64,000 nucleotides of DNA, taken from Cavia porcellus. Taxonomy: Eukaryota; Chordata; Mammalia; Rodentia; Caviidae. The position numbers and the translations under genes were made by a program. Every line of letters starts with the position of its first letter. Positions within the stretch are counted from its first letter, which is position 1. The notes under the pieces are model-generated. The model saw nothing but the letters and a program-made list of their open reading frames with translations, did no database searches and was not told the DNA's origin. Shown here one piece after another: positions 28,801-40,895 of this stretch. Where the stretch lies: positions 134,246,337 to 134,310,336 of the forward strand of contig NW_026947485.1 in the NCBI RefSeq assembly GCF_034190915.1, in the 5' to 3' direction.

Positions 28801-28984
28801 TCTGTTTTGATGTATTATTGGTGACAGTGATCATTGATCATTGTTGAGCTACAGAATGGAGGCTGATTATGTCACTCTGCTTCCCACATTATCTCCCTCA
28901 ACTCTCAAATCAGGTATCAGTGACTTACAGAAGCAAGTAACCTTACCCATACAACAGAAATTACAATGACTGTTTTGAGAAAGA

Positions 28985-29155
28985 AAGATTGCCAGATGTA
29001 GTGGCCCACACTTGTAAGTCTAGCACTTGAGTGGCTGAGACAGGAGGATCAATGCTAGTTAAAGACCAGTCTGGGCTAATTGTAAGTTCAAGCCCAGCCA
29101 AAACTGCATAGCAACACCCTATCTCAAAAAGATAGAAAAAGAAAAAAGAAAGAAA
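28985..29155 (+). mobile_element. B1 SINE, sense
   Basis: It reads 'gccagatgtagtggcccaca', 'tctagcacttgagtggctga', 'caggaggatcaatgctag', then a doubled 'agaccagtctgggctaa' / 'ttcaagcccagccaaaac' segment, 'atagcaacaccctatctc' and an A-rich tail. This is the B1 layout with its internal duplication and Pol III box A/B positions. It is older than a typical active copy. Confidence 0.85.
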
Positions 29156-29469
29156 ATATTTATTCACATTGACTTAGTTATTTTCTCACAATACTTTTCT
29201 CTAATTGCTAAGACTGAAAAACTTCGAACGTTTAATTTAGAGGTGAATTATTAACTATTTACACATTTTGTGATTTTTTTCATTAATTTTATAATATTCT
29301 ATGTAATTAATTTTCTCTCATCCCCATCCATGTTTGGGTAGTTCAACATAATGATTTGTAAAGTTGAAGTGTAAGCTGAAAGAGAAAAACTATAGGCAAA
29401 ATCTTAGGACTGTGAAAAATTTTAAACATGTGGTTGATAAAGAATTATAACTTTCTAAGTCATTTCACT

Positions 29470-29865
29470 AAAATAGTTCTGGTTAATCTTGGTCATCTAC
29501 TTGACTGGTTTCAGAGATGCTTAGGAGATTGGTAAAACATACTTTTTAATATGTCTGGATGAGACTGTGAGGTGAGACCTTGGGATGTGACCTTCCTCTG
29601 GGGCTCTTCCCTTGTGCTGTTTCCTGGATGCCATGAAGCTAGCAGCTTCGTTTGACTGAGTCGTTCTGTCACATACTTGTGGTTTGGATCCAGCCAACCA
29701 TGGACTAAAACCTTTTTGAACTGTGTAGAGAAAATCTCATTTCCTCCTTTATGTTGTATATGCCAGATATTTTGACCCAGCAACAAAAAGGTGACTAATA
29801 CAGTAGTGCAACAGAATTCTAAAACCTTTTCTTCAAAATAAGCTAATTGTTGAGGAATTTGATGG
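29470..29865 (+). mobile_element. MaLR-like LTR or related rodent repeat
   Basis: The opening 'ggttaatcttggtcatctac' parallels 22128. The middle 'tgccatgaagctagcagctt' matches 'tgccacgaggctagcagctt' at 62952, and 'aaccatggactaaaacc' is followed by 'ctttatgttgtatatgccagatattttg' words and 'gtgactaatacag'. A 120-codon - strand frame across this block is fortuitous. Confidence 0.5.
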
Positions 29866-31989
29866 TAATTCAAATTGCCCTTCCATTACTGACAATGTGC
29901 AGGAAAAGACCTACAAATACAGGAATATGGCTGGGAAATTTGAAGTGACAAAGAAATATTTGCTAAGTAATGATGTCACTTTTCTCAAAACAAACAAAGG
30001 AAGTCATTTGTTTACCAAGTACTGTCTGGGGAAAGGGCTCTAGAAGTAAGTTATTGCCAAGAAAAAAGCAAAGTCACAGTTCTTGAAAACCTACATTTGT
30101 CCTGCATGTAAAATTGTAGTGAGTAAAATATTATGACAGGGTTCAAGATGAGAAAATGGAAACATTCTAACCTCAAGAAATATGATAAATTGACATATTG
30201 CTGATATGTCCTGTGATGTTTAAAGGTTTTGGGTGACAAATAGGAAAACAAAAGCTCTCTAACCAAGTAAATGAGTTAACAGATTTCACTGGTAAGTGTC
30301 ACAGAGGCTCATCTACAAGGATGATGGCATTTAGCAAAGTAGTCTGTGCTCCAAAGAGTTATCAAAACAACCATTAACCAAGACATATTCAGTATTTTTT
30401 CTTAAAGTCCAGAAAAATACTTTTCTTTTGGAAGAACTTGGTTGGGTTGTATTTTGATGGTGTTCCATCAAAGATATACTACATGGGAGATGAGCAAAAA
30501 AGAAATACTGAAACTTACTGTGTATTCCATAGAGAACATCTGGTGTCAAATGCTATTAGAAATAAAATGAAAAATATCTGAGTAAAGCAACAAAATAGTG
30601 AATTATATTGAACTTAGTTTAATGCACCTAAGAGTATCTTTAAAAAAAAAAAAAACAAGTGAAAACCTGAACAAGTAAGGATTACATTTCTTACATAATG
30701 CAAAATGAGAAACTCTTCACCTTGTGAAGAAAGACATCTCAGAGGGGTGTTTAACTGGAAGGTGGAGGACATGGACACAGTGTGAAGACCTCACTGAGCA
30801 GCTTAACAGTGAGGAGTGGTTTGTAGCCATTCTGCTTCACTGATATTTTCATCACATGCACCAGTTGTACAAGACAGTATTAACTTAGGAAAGAAGTCTT
30901 GTTTTATAAATACAACCGTTCTTGCGTTAAAAGGAAACATTTTTTTCAAAATTGAGAAGGGAAGTCTCACCACATTCCTGCTGTTACTTAGACTTCAGCG
31001 TGAAGGGCAATATCAGCAAGCCTAACATCTTATTTGTATCCTTGGAAGGCAAGACAGGAATAAATTCAAAATTTCTCTGCATGTGAACACACTAGATGGT
31101 TGGCTGAGGGAACATTTATTTCAATCTTCTTTTCACATTGAGGGCTTAACAATGAAAGAAGTTAGAAGTTCTTGAGCTATAACCTGATCATAGACTCAAG
31201 GTAAGAGTTCAATATCTATACCCAGACAGGTTCTAAATATTTGGCAGTGAACAGTTTCTAGCAATTCACTGGGAATTGAAGATTTTGATGTAATTTTCAA
31301 TATTCTATGTGTGTCAGCATGATTCCTTCTTGATTAACAAATAAGAGGAAGAACAAATACAATCTCATTTTAGTTAAAAAGTGAAATCAGTATATGCTTA
31401 ATTCATTAGATCTTGAAGTAAACATCAAAAAAGTATAATTTTCACATTAACAAAAATTTTGTTTTGAAATTTTGACTTCAAAAATAAAAATTTTGAATGA
31501 TACATCAACCCAATACATAGCAAAGATTAAATTTACCTTCCTGCTGTGTAAAATGTGTGAAGAAAGAGAATATGAAATAATAATTTTCAAGACACCTAAT
31601 ATCAGCAAATAATCCTTAACTGAGAATAAACAATGAAGTAAACTCTATAATGCCTCTGTTCTATTACCTTGAGAGGCTTCCAAGACCACAAGGAGAGCAC
31701 AGTGGAACCTGGAAATTTCTGAGCTGAAATGACAATATAGACAGTTCAGCAAACCCAAGTTAGGTAAAGCTCATAGTCTGGATTATGACCAGCAAAATAC
31801 TGGAGCATCCCTATCTACTATTCAGTTACAGAATTTTGACCACATGCATGTAGAGAAAGTAGTTGCGAGTATAGAAGAGTGGATCTAAGTAAGAGTGGAT
31901 CTAAGTAAGAAGATTAGAAGGAAATATCAAGCCAAGAATGTTGCCTTCTCCTGGCATTTAGAATGATAAACAAAAGCAAAAACAAACAA
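29866..31989. other. Unique AT-rich DNA
   Basis: No gene is recognised. It includes an A14-15 run at about 30640 and an 18-bp tandem duplication ('gtggatctaagtaagagt' type) near 31879-31913. Confidence 0.45.
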
Positions 31990-33330
31990 ACATAAAAGTG
32001 ATTCACATGGAATTGAATAGAACATCAAGAAAGTTTTATCTCTTATTAGGGAATAAATAGTCCCTGAGCTGAGCATTACTCTTGCTTATCCTAACAAACT
32101 ATAAAAGCCAGACACACAGGGATCAAGTTATTTTCAAGAAACTTAACCAGAGGCTAGAATGAAAATCAAAGATGCTTAAAGGGAGTACAGAATTATGTAT
32201 TATTCCACAACATCAAAGTCATAGTATCTATTGTCCAATCAAAGATTACTAGGGCTAAAAAGAAGTATAAAGCACAATCTTCAATGATAATAACAATCAA
32301 TTGAAACAGATCTAGAACAGAGACAGAGGTATGAATTAGCAGATAAGGACATTAAAACAGTTACACAAATAAATTTCATGTAATGTGTCCAAAAAATAGG
32401 TAGAGGACAGAGTACCAGTAATTTCTGATAGGTGTTATTTTTGAAAAGGCCTAAACTGAACTTCTGGAGATAAAAAAAAGAAAAGTACAATGAAGAGGAT
32501 TAATGATAGATTAGACACTGTGAAGTAAAAGATTGATGAAGTTGTAGACATGTCAAAACAAGCTATCAAAAAAGAAAAATAATAAGAATTTAAAAACACA
32601 TATTATGAACTATGGAACCAGCTTACCAAATAAGTATGCATGTAATTTAAAATCAGAAAGAGATAGGAGAGATGAAGTAAACATTAACTTAGAGTACTAA
32701 GAGTTCAAGTTTCACTATTTCTGAATTTTGGAAAGAGAGGAAGAAAGGTTCTAGGATGGAAGGAAAAAATACATGTCTGTATACTAATTAAACATAATTT
32801 GATATTTAATACTTTATTTAAAGTGAATTCTAACACTGTTATCAGTAAATGATATAATACAGTAAAAAAAAAAACATAAGACAAAAAAAAATCCAAACAT
32901 ACCCTGACCATTGTCAACTCTTTCACAGAATCACACAAAAAGAACAATGCGTGTGTGTGGGGGGGGGGGAGTGTACATAGCCATAATCTAGGAGACATAA
33001 TATGAAAGCAAAAATTAAGCTGATCTTATTTATGTTTCAATTTATGAATTGAACCAAATTTTAAAAGATGTAAGTAAATGAAAAGATATGACTTGGTTTT
33101 GAGTGGAGAAAGTCAATATTAGAAAGATGTCAATTTCACCACATTCAATACTATCTTATTTCAAAAGCCAGCTTATCAGAAATTTACAAACCAAATGTGG
33201 AATTTATGTGTATATCTAAGACCAAAATTAGTCACCAACATCTTGAACAAGATTGTTAAATGACATTCTGCTTCATATATTAAAACGTATAGGAAAACTT
33301 CAGCAATAAAGCACTGCTGTATTTTTCAAG
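31990..33330 (+). mobile_element. Old L1M-type L1 remnants
   Basis: Segments near 32340-32560 resemble the AT-rich 5' portion of old L1s ('ggacattaaaacagttac', 'tgaacttctggagata', 'attagacactgtgaag'). The segment at 33110-33250 resembles ORF2 3' sequence ('agtcaatattagaaagatg', 'aaccaaatgtggaattta'). Order and strand agree, but decay is severe and boundaries are approximate. Confidence 0.4.
32401..32429 (+). repeat. 29-bp local direct repeat, copy 1
   Basis: This matches 33447-33475 with one mismatch (28/29) at a distance of 1,046 bp. Neither copy adjoins a poly(A) tail. Confidence 0.9.
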
Positions 33331-33446
33331 GATAGTGTAGACCAGTGAAGGTGAGGGCTGTGATTTATGTAAACTTGTCTTGACAATACTATCTTGTCTT
33401 TTAAATCCATAAATCCTGAAGCGTAAGGTATATTTTGAGAATAGAT

Positions 33447-33475
33447 TAGAGGAAAGAGTACCAGTAATTTCTGAT
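33447..33475 (+). repeat. 29-bp local direct repeat, copy 2
   Basis: Second copy of the 32401-32429 block, including the exact word agagtaccagtaatttctga. Confidence 0.9.
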
Positions 33476-35034
33476 TCACCAGTGGCTCAATTTGTAAGAA
33501 AAAAATTGAAGTAATTAGCTAAACAGGGAATGTAAGTAAAAAATGAACAAAAATAAAAGTACTGCGGCCTGGTTGTTATATTGGTAAAAGAGGAGAAAAT
33601 TTGAGTGTTGATAGATAACAATTAAGATGAGATTTTGTGGCTGTGGGAATATTTCTCTTGCTTCAGTTGTCTATTTAGCCCACACATTATCTGAAAAAGC
33701 AAATTACTTACAAGTACTGATTTCCTGCAGACTGTAGAATCCCAGAGTATTCTTTTAAAAGTCATTTCATGAAGAAATAATAGAAGACCAAAAATCTTTG
33801 CCAGCATAAATTTTCAAAACAGATCATGTAGAAGGAGACTGCAGCTCTAATGCTAGAGAATGCAGATTTGAAAAGATTGTTTTGGAGAAAACAGATGCCA
33901 AGTGGCTGCAAGCGTGTGTGAGAGACACATTGTACATGCTATGAAAACTGGTATAATGCAGTGGTGTGAAGTAGGATTTGTGACATGTGCTGTATGAGAA
34001 GAATCTGCCTTGCTTGGTTTTTGAGTTGAATGAAGTAGAATCTACTGACTGAAGGAGTAGAACGATAATGGGTGATGGCAGCCCTAAATTTGCTGTATGG
34101 TAATTAAGGATTGTTGTTGACAACACTAGGAAACATACTATGACACAGCCATCTCCATTCAATCATGGGATATGTTAATAATTGCCAAGAAAATATTTAA
34201 GGGGCAGAGATTGATTCCCTAGTTTAATTCCTGAAGGGAAATATTTTGTGTTGTTCAAAGGACAGACGTTATGGGGAAGGAAAGGAATGTGGGATAGCAT
34301 TTTAACAGGTGGAAATATCAAGAGATTATTTTAAAAATGAAATAAATGACAAAAAAGTTTGGGTTTCCCCTAGATGGCACATTATGAAAATTTGGAGTAA
34401 AATACTGAGATTTCTTTCAATTCCGGATACTTTTACACTTCTGTGATCCTCTCTTCCTAAAGTGGCCCCATTTTTATTAAATAGCCATACTTTTATGAAT
34501 ATGTCTCTTTTCCCCCCAAGGGTAGTGATTTACAACAGAAACCACTTGAACATGGTGTTAAACTTCCTCTCCCAAATAAATAGAATGCAAGATGACTGAC
34601 AGAAGAGCTGAGATCTGTTCACCTAAACCTCAGCGGGATATTCAAGGCCTCTCACTGCTGCAGGGCCAGATGATCTATGGGTGGTGAGCAAAATGTTTGG
34701 AATTATGAGTGGGTTGTGAGTCTCACAGGAAAGGAACAGAGTCCTTTCATGAGGCACATGTGCAACCAAGAGGGCACACAGAGGATGGAGATCACTTAGG
34801 GTGTAAGCCATCTACAGACTGGAAAAAATTCCTGGAGAATATGTTGCAAAATTCTGTTGCCATTGCTTGAATGCTTAACCGGAATTGGTATTATATCTGA
34901 AGATGATGCTGTCTCATTTCAATTGGACATGCTTGCTGAGAACCTCTCTAGTGCCTAAGTGTTCTTCTGCAGGATAACTGAGAATATATAATGCCAAAAG
35001 TAGAAGAGGGCACTGTTAGGAAAGCAAAACTGTT
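33476..35034. other. Unique DNA
   Basis: No gene, RNA or identifiable repeat is seen. A 112-codon - strand frame at 33824-34162 has no recognisable domain. Confidence 0.45.
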
Positions 35035-35225
35035 CCTAGTGGTTCCTAACTGTAATCCAAGGTACACGAGAGGCAGAGGCAAGAAGATCACAAGTTTCAG
35101 GCTAGACTGGGAAATTTTGTGAGAACCTGTTTCAAAATAAAATAGAGCTGAGGATGTAGCTCGGTGGTTGAATGCTTGCCTAGTATAGGTGAGGCAATGA
35201 CCAGCACTGGGGTGGCAGGTATGAT
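35035..35225 (+). mobile_element. B1-ID composite (dimeric) SINE
   Basis: The left half is B1-like ('cctaactgtaatccaaggta', 'agaggcagaggcaagaagat', 'caggctagactgggaaattt', 'gagaacctgtttc'). It joins through a short A-rich linker (about 35132-35145) to an ID half, 'gagctgaggatgtagctc', with A box 'tagctcggtgg' and a degenerate B box near 35200. Such B1-dID dimers are known from several non-murine rodent lineages. Recognition of the family is from memory. Confidence 0.8.
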
Positions 35226-36621
35226 ACAAGTGAGAATATTAAATTCTATTCTGATAGACGACAACAATAGACCCTTCAGGATCATTTCAATGACAATTAA
35301 AATAATAAAGATACCAGGAGACGATTAACAGAGCAAAGTTATCCCATAGCAGACTTGTTTTAAGGTTTCTTTTTTGCATCTCTTTGAGTTTTAATGAAAT
35401 GGTTCTCAGCATATATTTATAAATTATCTCTAAAGTATTTAAATTTATTTTCTCCCATCACAATATATTATAGTAGAATCTAAGCCTGATAACAATTAGG
35501 AATATGTTGACTCCTTGCATTATGCCACCACGTGATTCATCTCCCCGGAGGAAGTAGATGATAGAGTGAATTTAAGTTATCTTGCGACAAGTAGAGGCTA
35601 TCTGACAGACACAGATGAAACACAAGACTGAACTGTCGTGCTAACTGTTCAATTTTGTCATCATGAAAAACCAGAGACATCCCTCAAACTGTGAGGGAAA
35701 AAATGCTGCCTGTTGGTGACCTTGACACTAAACAAGAAAGCCAAAGCAGGTGGATCTTTTGGATTTCTTTAAAACCTATTCTCTACTTAAAGATTCTTTT
35801 TTAGTTCCAGTTCACAAAGCTGTCAGAAAGAAACTGAATTGGAAAGGTACCCTGAGCAAAAACAAACACTAAAAGGCTCACTTCAAACTCATAGCCTGAA
35901 TGACAGATTATTTCAGTCATGTCTGCAACTGGAATGCTCTGACTAGAGCCTTTGGCAGAAACTGAATATTGTACTCGACAAAGATCACTGGAGATTTGGA
36001 TGCAAACACTGCTTAGCACAGAGACCCTTTTCAGACCTTTTGAAAAACACTTGCCAGTTTGTTACTGGGGGCACTGTTGAAAGTGACCCCAATTATGAAT
36101 GACAGAACACACAGAGAAAGATAGAGTAGTGGGTCAGCAGATCTCACTGCTAAAGTAACTGTTATATTCAGCAGCATAAGAGGAAAAGAAATTGAAGACA
36201 GTAGATTCTGTTTATGAACATTTTATTTCACTCTTCCCTAGGCTCGTGACAGAGCTCATAGATTTACATATTCTACCTCTGTACCTCCTCATTGTGTGTT
36301 GCTGTGTGCTCTGACCACAGAAAAGAAGAAAAAAGAGTGCCATATTTCTGATTGGAGTTCCTAAATCAAAGGTTATATTACATTTGAAAACTGCCCACCA
36401 TACAGTGTACAGATAGCAAAGTGCAGGTGAAGAAGAAAAAGGGTAAATGATAGAGTTGAAAGTTGTTTATTTAGGAATAGGCAGTGCGAAGAATTAGGCT
36501 TGAATGTTAGCATATATATTTGGATATGTACATACTGCAGTATAAAAGGTGTCATTTCAAGGTGGCCCTACACAACTGAACAATAAATGTGACCCTCTTG
36601 TTCATATAAAATACTTCTTTT
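35226..36621. other. Unique DNA
   Basis: No gene or repeat is recognised. It is slightly GC-richer than average between 35500 and 36150, without any coding signature I can read. Confidence 0.45.
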
Positions 36622-36637
36622 CAAAGTTTTGTTGAAT
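36622..36637 (+). repeat. Target-site duplication, left
   Basis: caaagttttgttgaat, repeated exactly at 36726-36741, brackets the Y RNA retrocopy. Confidence 0.95.
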
Positions 36638-36725
36638 TGAACTCCTTGTTCTACTCTTTCCCCGCTTCTCACTACTGCACTTGACTAGTCTTAAAAAAAC
36701 AAACAAACAAAAAAAAAAAAAAAAC
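36638..36725 (+). pseudogene. Rny1-ps: 5'-truncated Y1 RNA retropseudogene
   Basis: The 55 bases at 36638-36692 match the 3' half of mammalian Y1 small RNA as I remember it, with about two differences. They end at the characteristic 3' stem 'gcacttgactagtctt'. An A-rich tail of ~33 bases (36693-36725) follows, with a perfect 16-bp target-site duplication on both sides. Y1 RNA normally binds Ro60 and is made by Pol III. This copy lacks the 5' half, including the internal promoter and the Ro60-binding 5' strand, so it is not functional. The tail and duplication show L1-type retroposition. The symbol is descriptive only. Confidence 0.9.
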
Positions 36726-36741
36726 CAAAGTTTTGTTGAAT
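36726..36741 (+). repeat. Target-site duplication, right
   Basis: Exact copy of 36622-36637, directly after the A-rich tail. Confidence 0.95.
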
Positions 36742-37074
36742 AAAGGAGGTAAAATGTAGGTGGCCAAATAAGTGTTTATCAGAAGTACTAGATGCTGACT
36801 TGGAGACAGGAATAATAGAGAAAAAGCCTTGGGCAAAACTACGGACTAGTCCATCAGATTAATGACATCAGTTGTTATGGGAGTCTCTGACCATGCATAA
36901 TTGAGATAAGGAGAATAAGTTCCCTTCAGACCCAGAAAGCAAATAATGTAGGATTGACTTTTAACCAAGGCCAGCTGGGGAAACTTCAAGAAATTTTCTG
37001 GATTTTTATAGTTTTGAAGTTAAGGCTCAGAAATTTAATTCCAATAGACATACAGATAGGGAAATTCTGGATGT
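36742..37074. other. Unique DNA
   Basis: Nothing is recognised. Confidence 0.45.
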
Positions 37075-37345
37075 GACAGCTTTGTTCATAATAGCCTAAA
37101 ACTGGGAACACTGGAAAAATCTATTAGGTTTAAATCGTATTAATGAACTTGCATATGATATACATATGTCGAATACAATAAAATAGTGCACAACAAGCCA
37201 ACTATAACTCTGCAGGACAAAGTTGATAATCTGACAAATATTGGATGAAGGAAACTTGGAGTAAAACTATAGGTATTATATGATTTTTCATTTACATATG
37301 ATTCAGGAATAAACAAGTTTGCACCATTACAAAACAAGGTTTACT
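37075..37345 (+). mobile_element. Old L1 ORF2 3' fragment
   Basis: 'tttgttcataatagcc' followed by 'aaaactgggaac' is the familiar L1 ORF2 C-terminal coding sequence. Later words such as 'gtattatatgatttttcattta' fit the end of an old L1M ORF2. It is too decayed for a reading frame. Confidence 0.55.
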
Positions 37346-38559
37346 TCGGAGTGGACTCAAGAAACAACATTTGAGAGATCAAGAATGATCATCTAAATAT
37401 TAATAATATTCAATGTTACACAGTTGGTGAGTGGTAGATCCAAAATTTGGATTAGGTCAGCTAATTCTAAAACCTACATTTAATCCACTGTACAATGTTT
37501 CCACAAAATTTTAAACATTATTAGCCACTTTCATATTTTAATTCTGCTATGCATTCACAAAAACTAATGTAGTCTTAGATTCTGAAACACTTTATAGCAT
37601 ATATACATTACTACTAGTGGTTTACCAGGTATCTCTCCTTGTGTCCTCTCTCATTGTGGCCACCTTAGCACTCATTGCGTTATGGCAGTAGTGGAAATAG
37701 AGCCATGTTAAACTTAAGAATCTCTACTTTTATTTGAATGTTGTAAAAATTCTTCTGAGTTTTGGTTTTGGTTTTGATCCTGCAGTTGAGGAAATATTTT
37801 CTGCTAATTTTTTTATCTGTCATAGGTGAGCATATTTGTCTTTTCCAATTTTGGAGCAAAAGAAAAATGTATTCCAACTATCTGATTAATGCTTACCAAA
37901 CAAAGCCAAACTTCAACAGCATAAAAAATATATATATATTATAACATGATTTTGCAATTTGGCATAGTTCTGCATGAGTGTTTTGTTTTTTCTGGAATCC
38001 TCCTGGTGTTTGTGGACTGAAGTTGTTTGTCACTGAAATAATATAAAAATGTTTGATTATGTAGATTTTCAGATGCTTTCCTACTTTATATGTCTGACTG
38101 AAATACCTAGGAGTTCATCCTTCATGTGTCCATGAAACTTCTCACGTGGTAACTGAAGCTTTTCCACATAACTAATACATACATCATGAATACAAACATC
38201 ACAAAGATAATCATTAGGGTTGCCCTAGTTTTTACAACGCACTTTCTAATTGTCAAAAATGCACTTCACCTTCATGTGCCAAATGTAACTACATATATGG
38301 AAGGCCTCACATTTCATCATATCATCAGAACTTAAATTTTTGATAATATTTTTTGAGTTAAATAAAAGCATGGGAGAGTCTCCTCTTGGAGAGGTCCTTG
38401 AGTACAACTTAACTCAGCCTGAGACCTGGAAAGTAGAAGAACACACTGTCTAAAATCCACATTCTTAATGTGAAATAGTGATTTGCATATAACAAAATCA
38501 CTGTAAACTTGCTGATTCAAAAATGGTTTTAAGAAACCCAAAGTACAGAAAAAGAGTGA
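37346..38559. other. Unique AT-rich DNA
   Basis: No feature is recognised. Confidence 0.5.
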
Positions 38560-38885
38560 AAGATACTAGAAAGTAGGGAGGCAGATTTTTTTTTCAAAAG
38601 GAAAAAGAACCAAGAGATGGACAGGGAAAGAGGGGAGGGAAAAAAGCATGAAAAAATTAAAATTGTGCTTAATAATCCTACCAGCTCCACAAAAGGAGTG
38701 GAAACATTATGTACTGCAAATATGTAAAAAAATAAATAAATAAGAGGAAAAGGATCAAAAGATGAATAGAGAAGGCTGGGAGGATGGTGAAAGGTAATTA
38801 AACTGTGTTATGTGCATATATCCACTCCACACAAAGAATTATTTACTACAAATATATACTAATAAATATAGAAAAAAATTTAAAG
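38560..38885 (+). mobile_element. Two tandem old L1 3'-end fragments
   Basis: Two successive purine-rich blocks (38575-38720 and 38740-38880) each run 'aagagatg'/'aaaagatgaa', a G/A-rich stretch, 'ccacaaa(a)ggagt'/'ccacacaaagaatt', '(t)tactgcaaatatgta'/'tactacaaatatatacta', and an AATAA tail. The same order is found at 39580-39716, which joins a recognisable L1 ORF2 end. Confidence 0.55.
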
Positions 38886-39394
38886 TAGTGTTGTGAAACA
38901 TAACATTTTGTGACTCACTGCAAATCTAAAACCCAATTGGACACACATCAATGGTTTGTTGATCAAAGCCCAGTTGTGGATCATGAGAATTGCTTTTTAT
39001 GGTCTCAGATCTGCAGTCTCCAGGGTTATTATTTTGTTTAAGATGTTGTAGCCTCTTCCTTCTCATAGAAAGTTGATGTTCCAAAAGCCCTTTCTCCTTT
39101 GTTACCATTATCTTAATGAATCATTGGTGCCTCCACCAATATGATTATTTTAAAAATCTCCCTTGATTTCATTTTAAACTTACTCATGTTTGTTTCTTTA
39201 GTGAAGTCTTACCCAGAAATATCCTGAGTACTGACCTTTTCATACTTGTAATAGGTTGCGTTCTGACAACACATTCTTGCAAGCACTAGTGTTTAACTGA
39301 GTTTCTATGAAGCATAATTTTAAGAATGGTGGAAGGAGAACTATATCAATGAAAATGGTGATAAAATGGGGCAAAAATTTTTCTCTTCCATAAA
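38886..39394. other. Unique DNA
   Basis: No gene is recognised. It contains the first copy of the 51-bp duplication (39330-39380). Confidence 0.5.
39330..39380 (+). repeat. 51-bp perfect direct repeat, copy 1
   Basis: It starts tggaaggagaactatatc and ends ggggcaaaaattt. It is identical over all 51 bases to 40977-41027, 1,647 bp away. Confidence 0.97.
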
Positions 39395-39720
39395 ATTCAT
39401 GAGTCATTTGTAGAAAAATATATGCAACCTGAGGCTATAATGTTAAGTGAAATAAACTGTATATACAAGCTTAAACATTGGCTGTTTTTTACACAGGGGA
39501 AAATCAATTTTCAAACTAACTAAGCTAAATTAAAAGATAGATAATAGGAGTAGGAGGATAAAGTTTTCTCAAATAGGAATGTGATCAAGAGATGAAGGAA
39601 GGGGATTGAGGGAAGGGAAACAGATTTAAAAACAAAGTAAGGTGTGCCATGTGCACGCACCAGCCCCACACAAGGAATGCAAGCATTGCACAATGCAATG
39701 TGCACTAATAAAGAAGCAGT
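39395..39720 (+). mobile_element. Old L1 3' end
   Basis: 'ataatgttaagtgaaataaa' and 'aagcttaaacattggctg' follow the last codons of old L1 ORF2. A G/A-rich 3' UTR (39585-39625) and 'ccccacacaaggaatgcaag...actaataaag' come next. Sense on +. Confidence 0.6.
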
Positions 39721-40419
39721 GAGCAATCTGGCAAGATATGATAATTCTCTTGGAACTCTGGAAATTAACCAAAGGGTTAAAGTGATTCAGGGTAGCATTT
39801 ACCTAAGAAAAGTACGGTTATTAACAAGAAAAAAAGATTTGTGGTGTTTTCGATTGCCCTGTTCCACCCTCTTTTTATTATGGTGAAATAATAGCCAGAA
39901 GTTGTGTTGAAAACCCAGAATCTGGAAGCTACTAGAGGGAGGAAAATTAGAGCTGGGGCAATTTCTAAGTCTCATTCCCAAATAAGTGCCCTTTCTTTTT
40001 TGTGTGTCTGATGATTTTCTAGGAAATCTCTCTTTTAAGCCTCTCTGAATCACCTCAGTCACCCTGGACTTGGAAAAGCTTCATTGCTTTTACTGAAGTA
40101 TAAAAAAATTGTTTAAATAAATTTTAACTTCACTATAGCCTGAAGCAGTGGGCTTTAAATGAGGAAAGCAAATTGCTAGCCAATTTGAAAAGACATCTAT
40201 TGCACTGAGATGCTGCTACTGGCTTTGTGAAGATTCAAAAAGTATTGGGAAACCTAGAAATCCACATGAATGAGTAATGCCATGAACATGCTCAGGACAA
40301 TGCATGCAGTCAGCAAAGATCTGGAGATATATTGAGCTCTCCTTCTGGATGACCTTGGCACTCTAGAAAGCACGAAGAGAAGATGAAATCATTGTCATCA
40401 ACTGTACATTGAGGACCAG
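39721..40419. other. Unique DNA
   Basis: No feature is recognised. Confidence 0.45.
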
Positions 40420-40895
40420 GCCTAGATCCCCAATCTCCCAAATGAATATACAGCGAAGGCTTAAATAAATGAGGTAAGTGGTAAATGAGGTAAGTGATAA
40501 ATGAGGTAAGTGGTACAATTTTAGGGTTCCAGGAGGATCAAAACCCTCTGTAAAGCCCAGGAACACTGGTAGCTATGACGGGGGATGTCTCTGGATTGCC
40601 TGTATTTATTTAGGAGTTTGGAGTGGAAATGCAGGAAATTAAACAGACCTTGGGAGTGATTCAAGGACTTTTCTAAGTAACAAATTATGTTAATTTAGTA
40701 TTACTATTATGTCCTGACTAGATCCCCAATCTCCCAAATGACTGTATAGCAAAGGTTTAAATAAATGAGACAGGTGGTATGATTTTAGGGCTCCAGGAGG
40801 GTCAAAACTCTTTAGCTGCATGTGAGACTCTGAGGGCTAAGATAAAGACTTCTCTAGACTGCCCATATTTATTAGGTCCAAAACAAAGAGCAGGG
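40420..40895. repeat. Divergent ~297-bp tandem duplication with an internal 18-bp triplet
   Basis: The block at 40420-40640 recurs at about 40718-40895: 'tagatccccaatctcccaaa', 'ttaaataaatgag', 'attttagggttccaggagg'/'attttagggctccaggagg', 'ctctggattgcctgtatttatt'/'ctctagactgcccatatttatt' words. Only the first copy has a threefold 18-bp unit ('aaatgaggtaagtggt' type, 40468-40514). The parent family is unknown. An LTR is possible because both copies hold a TTTATT word. Confidence 0.8.

Noticed and set aside
29511..29873. 120-codon open frame on -
   Set aside because: It spans a MaLR-like repeat on the opposite strand and has no recognisable domain or start context.
32705..32998. 97-codon open frame on -
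   Set aside because: Composition follows the reverse complement of A-rich, L1M-like sequence. There is no domain.
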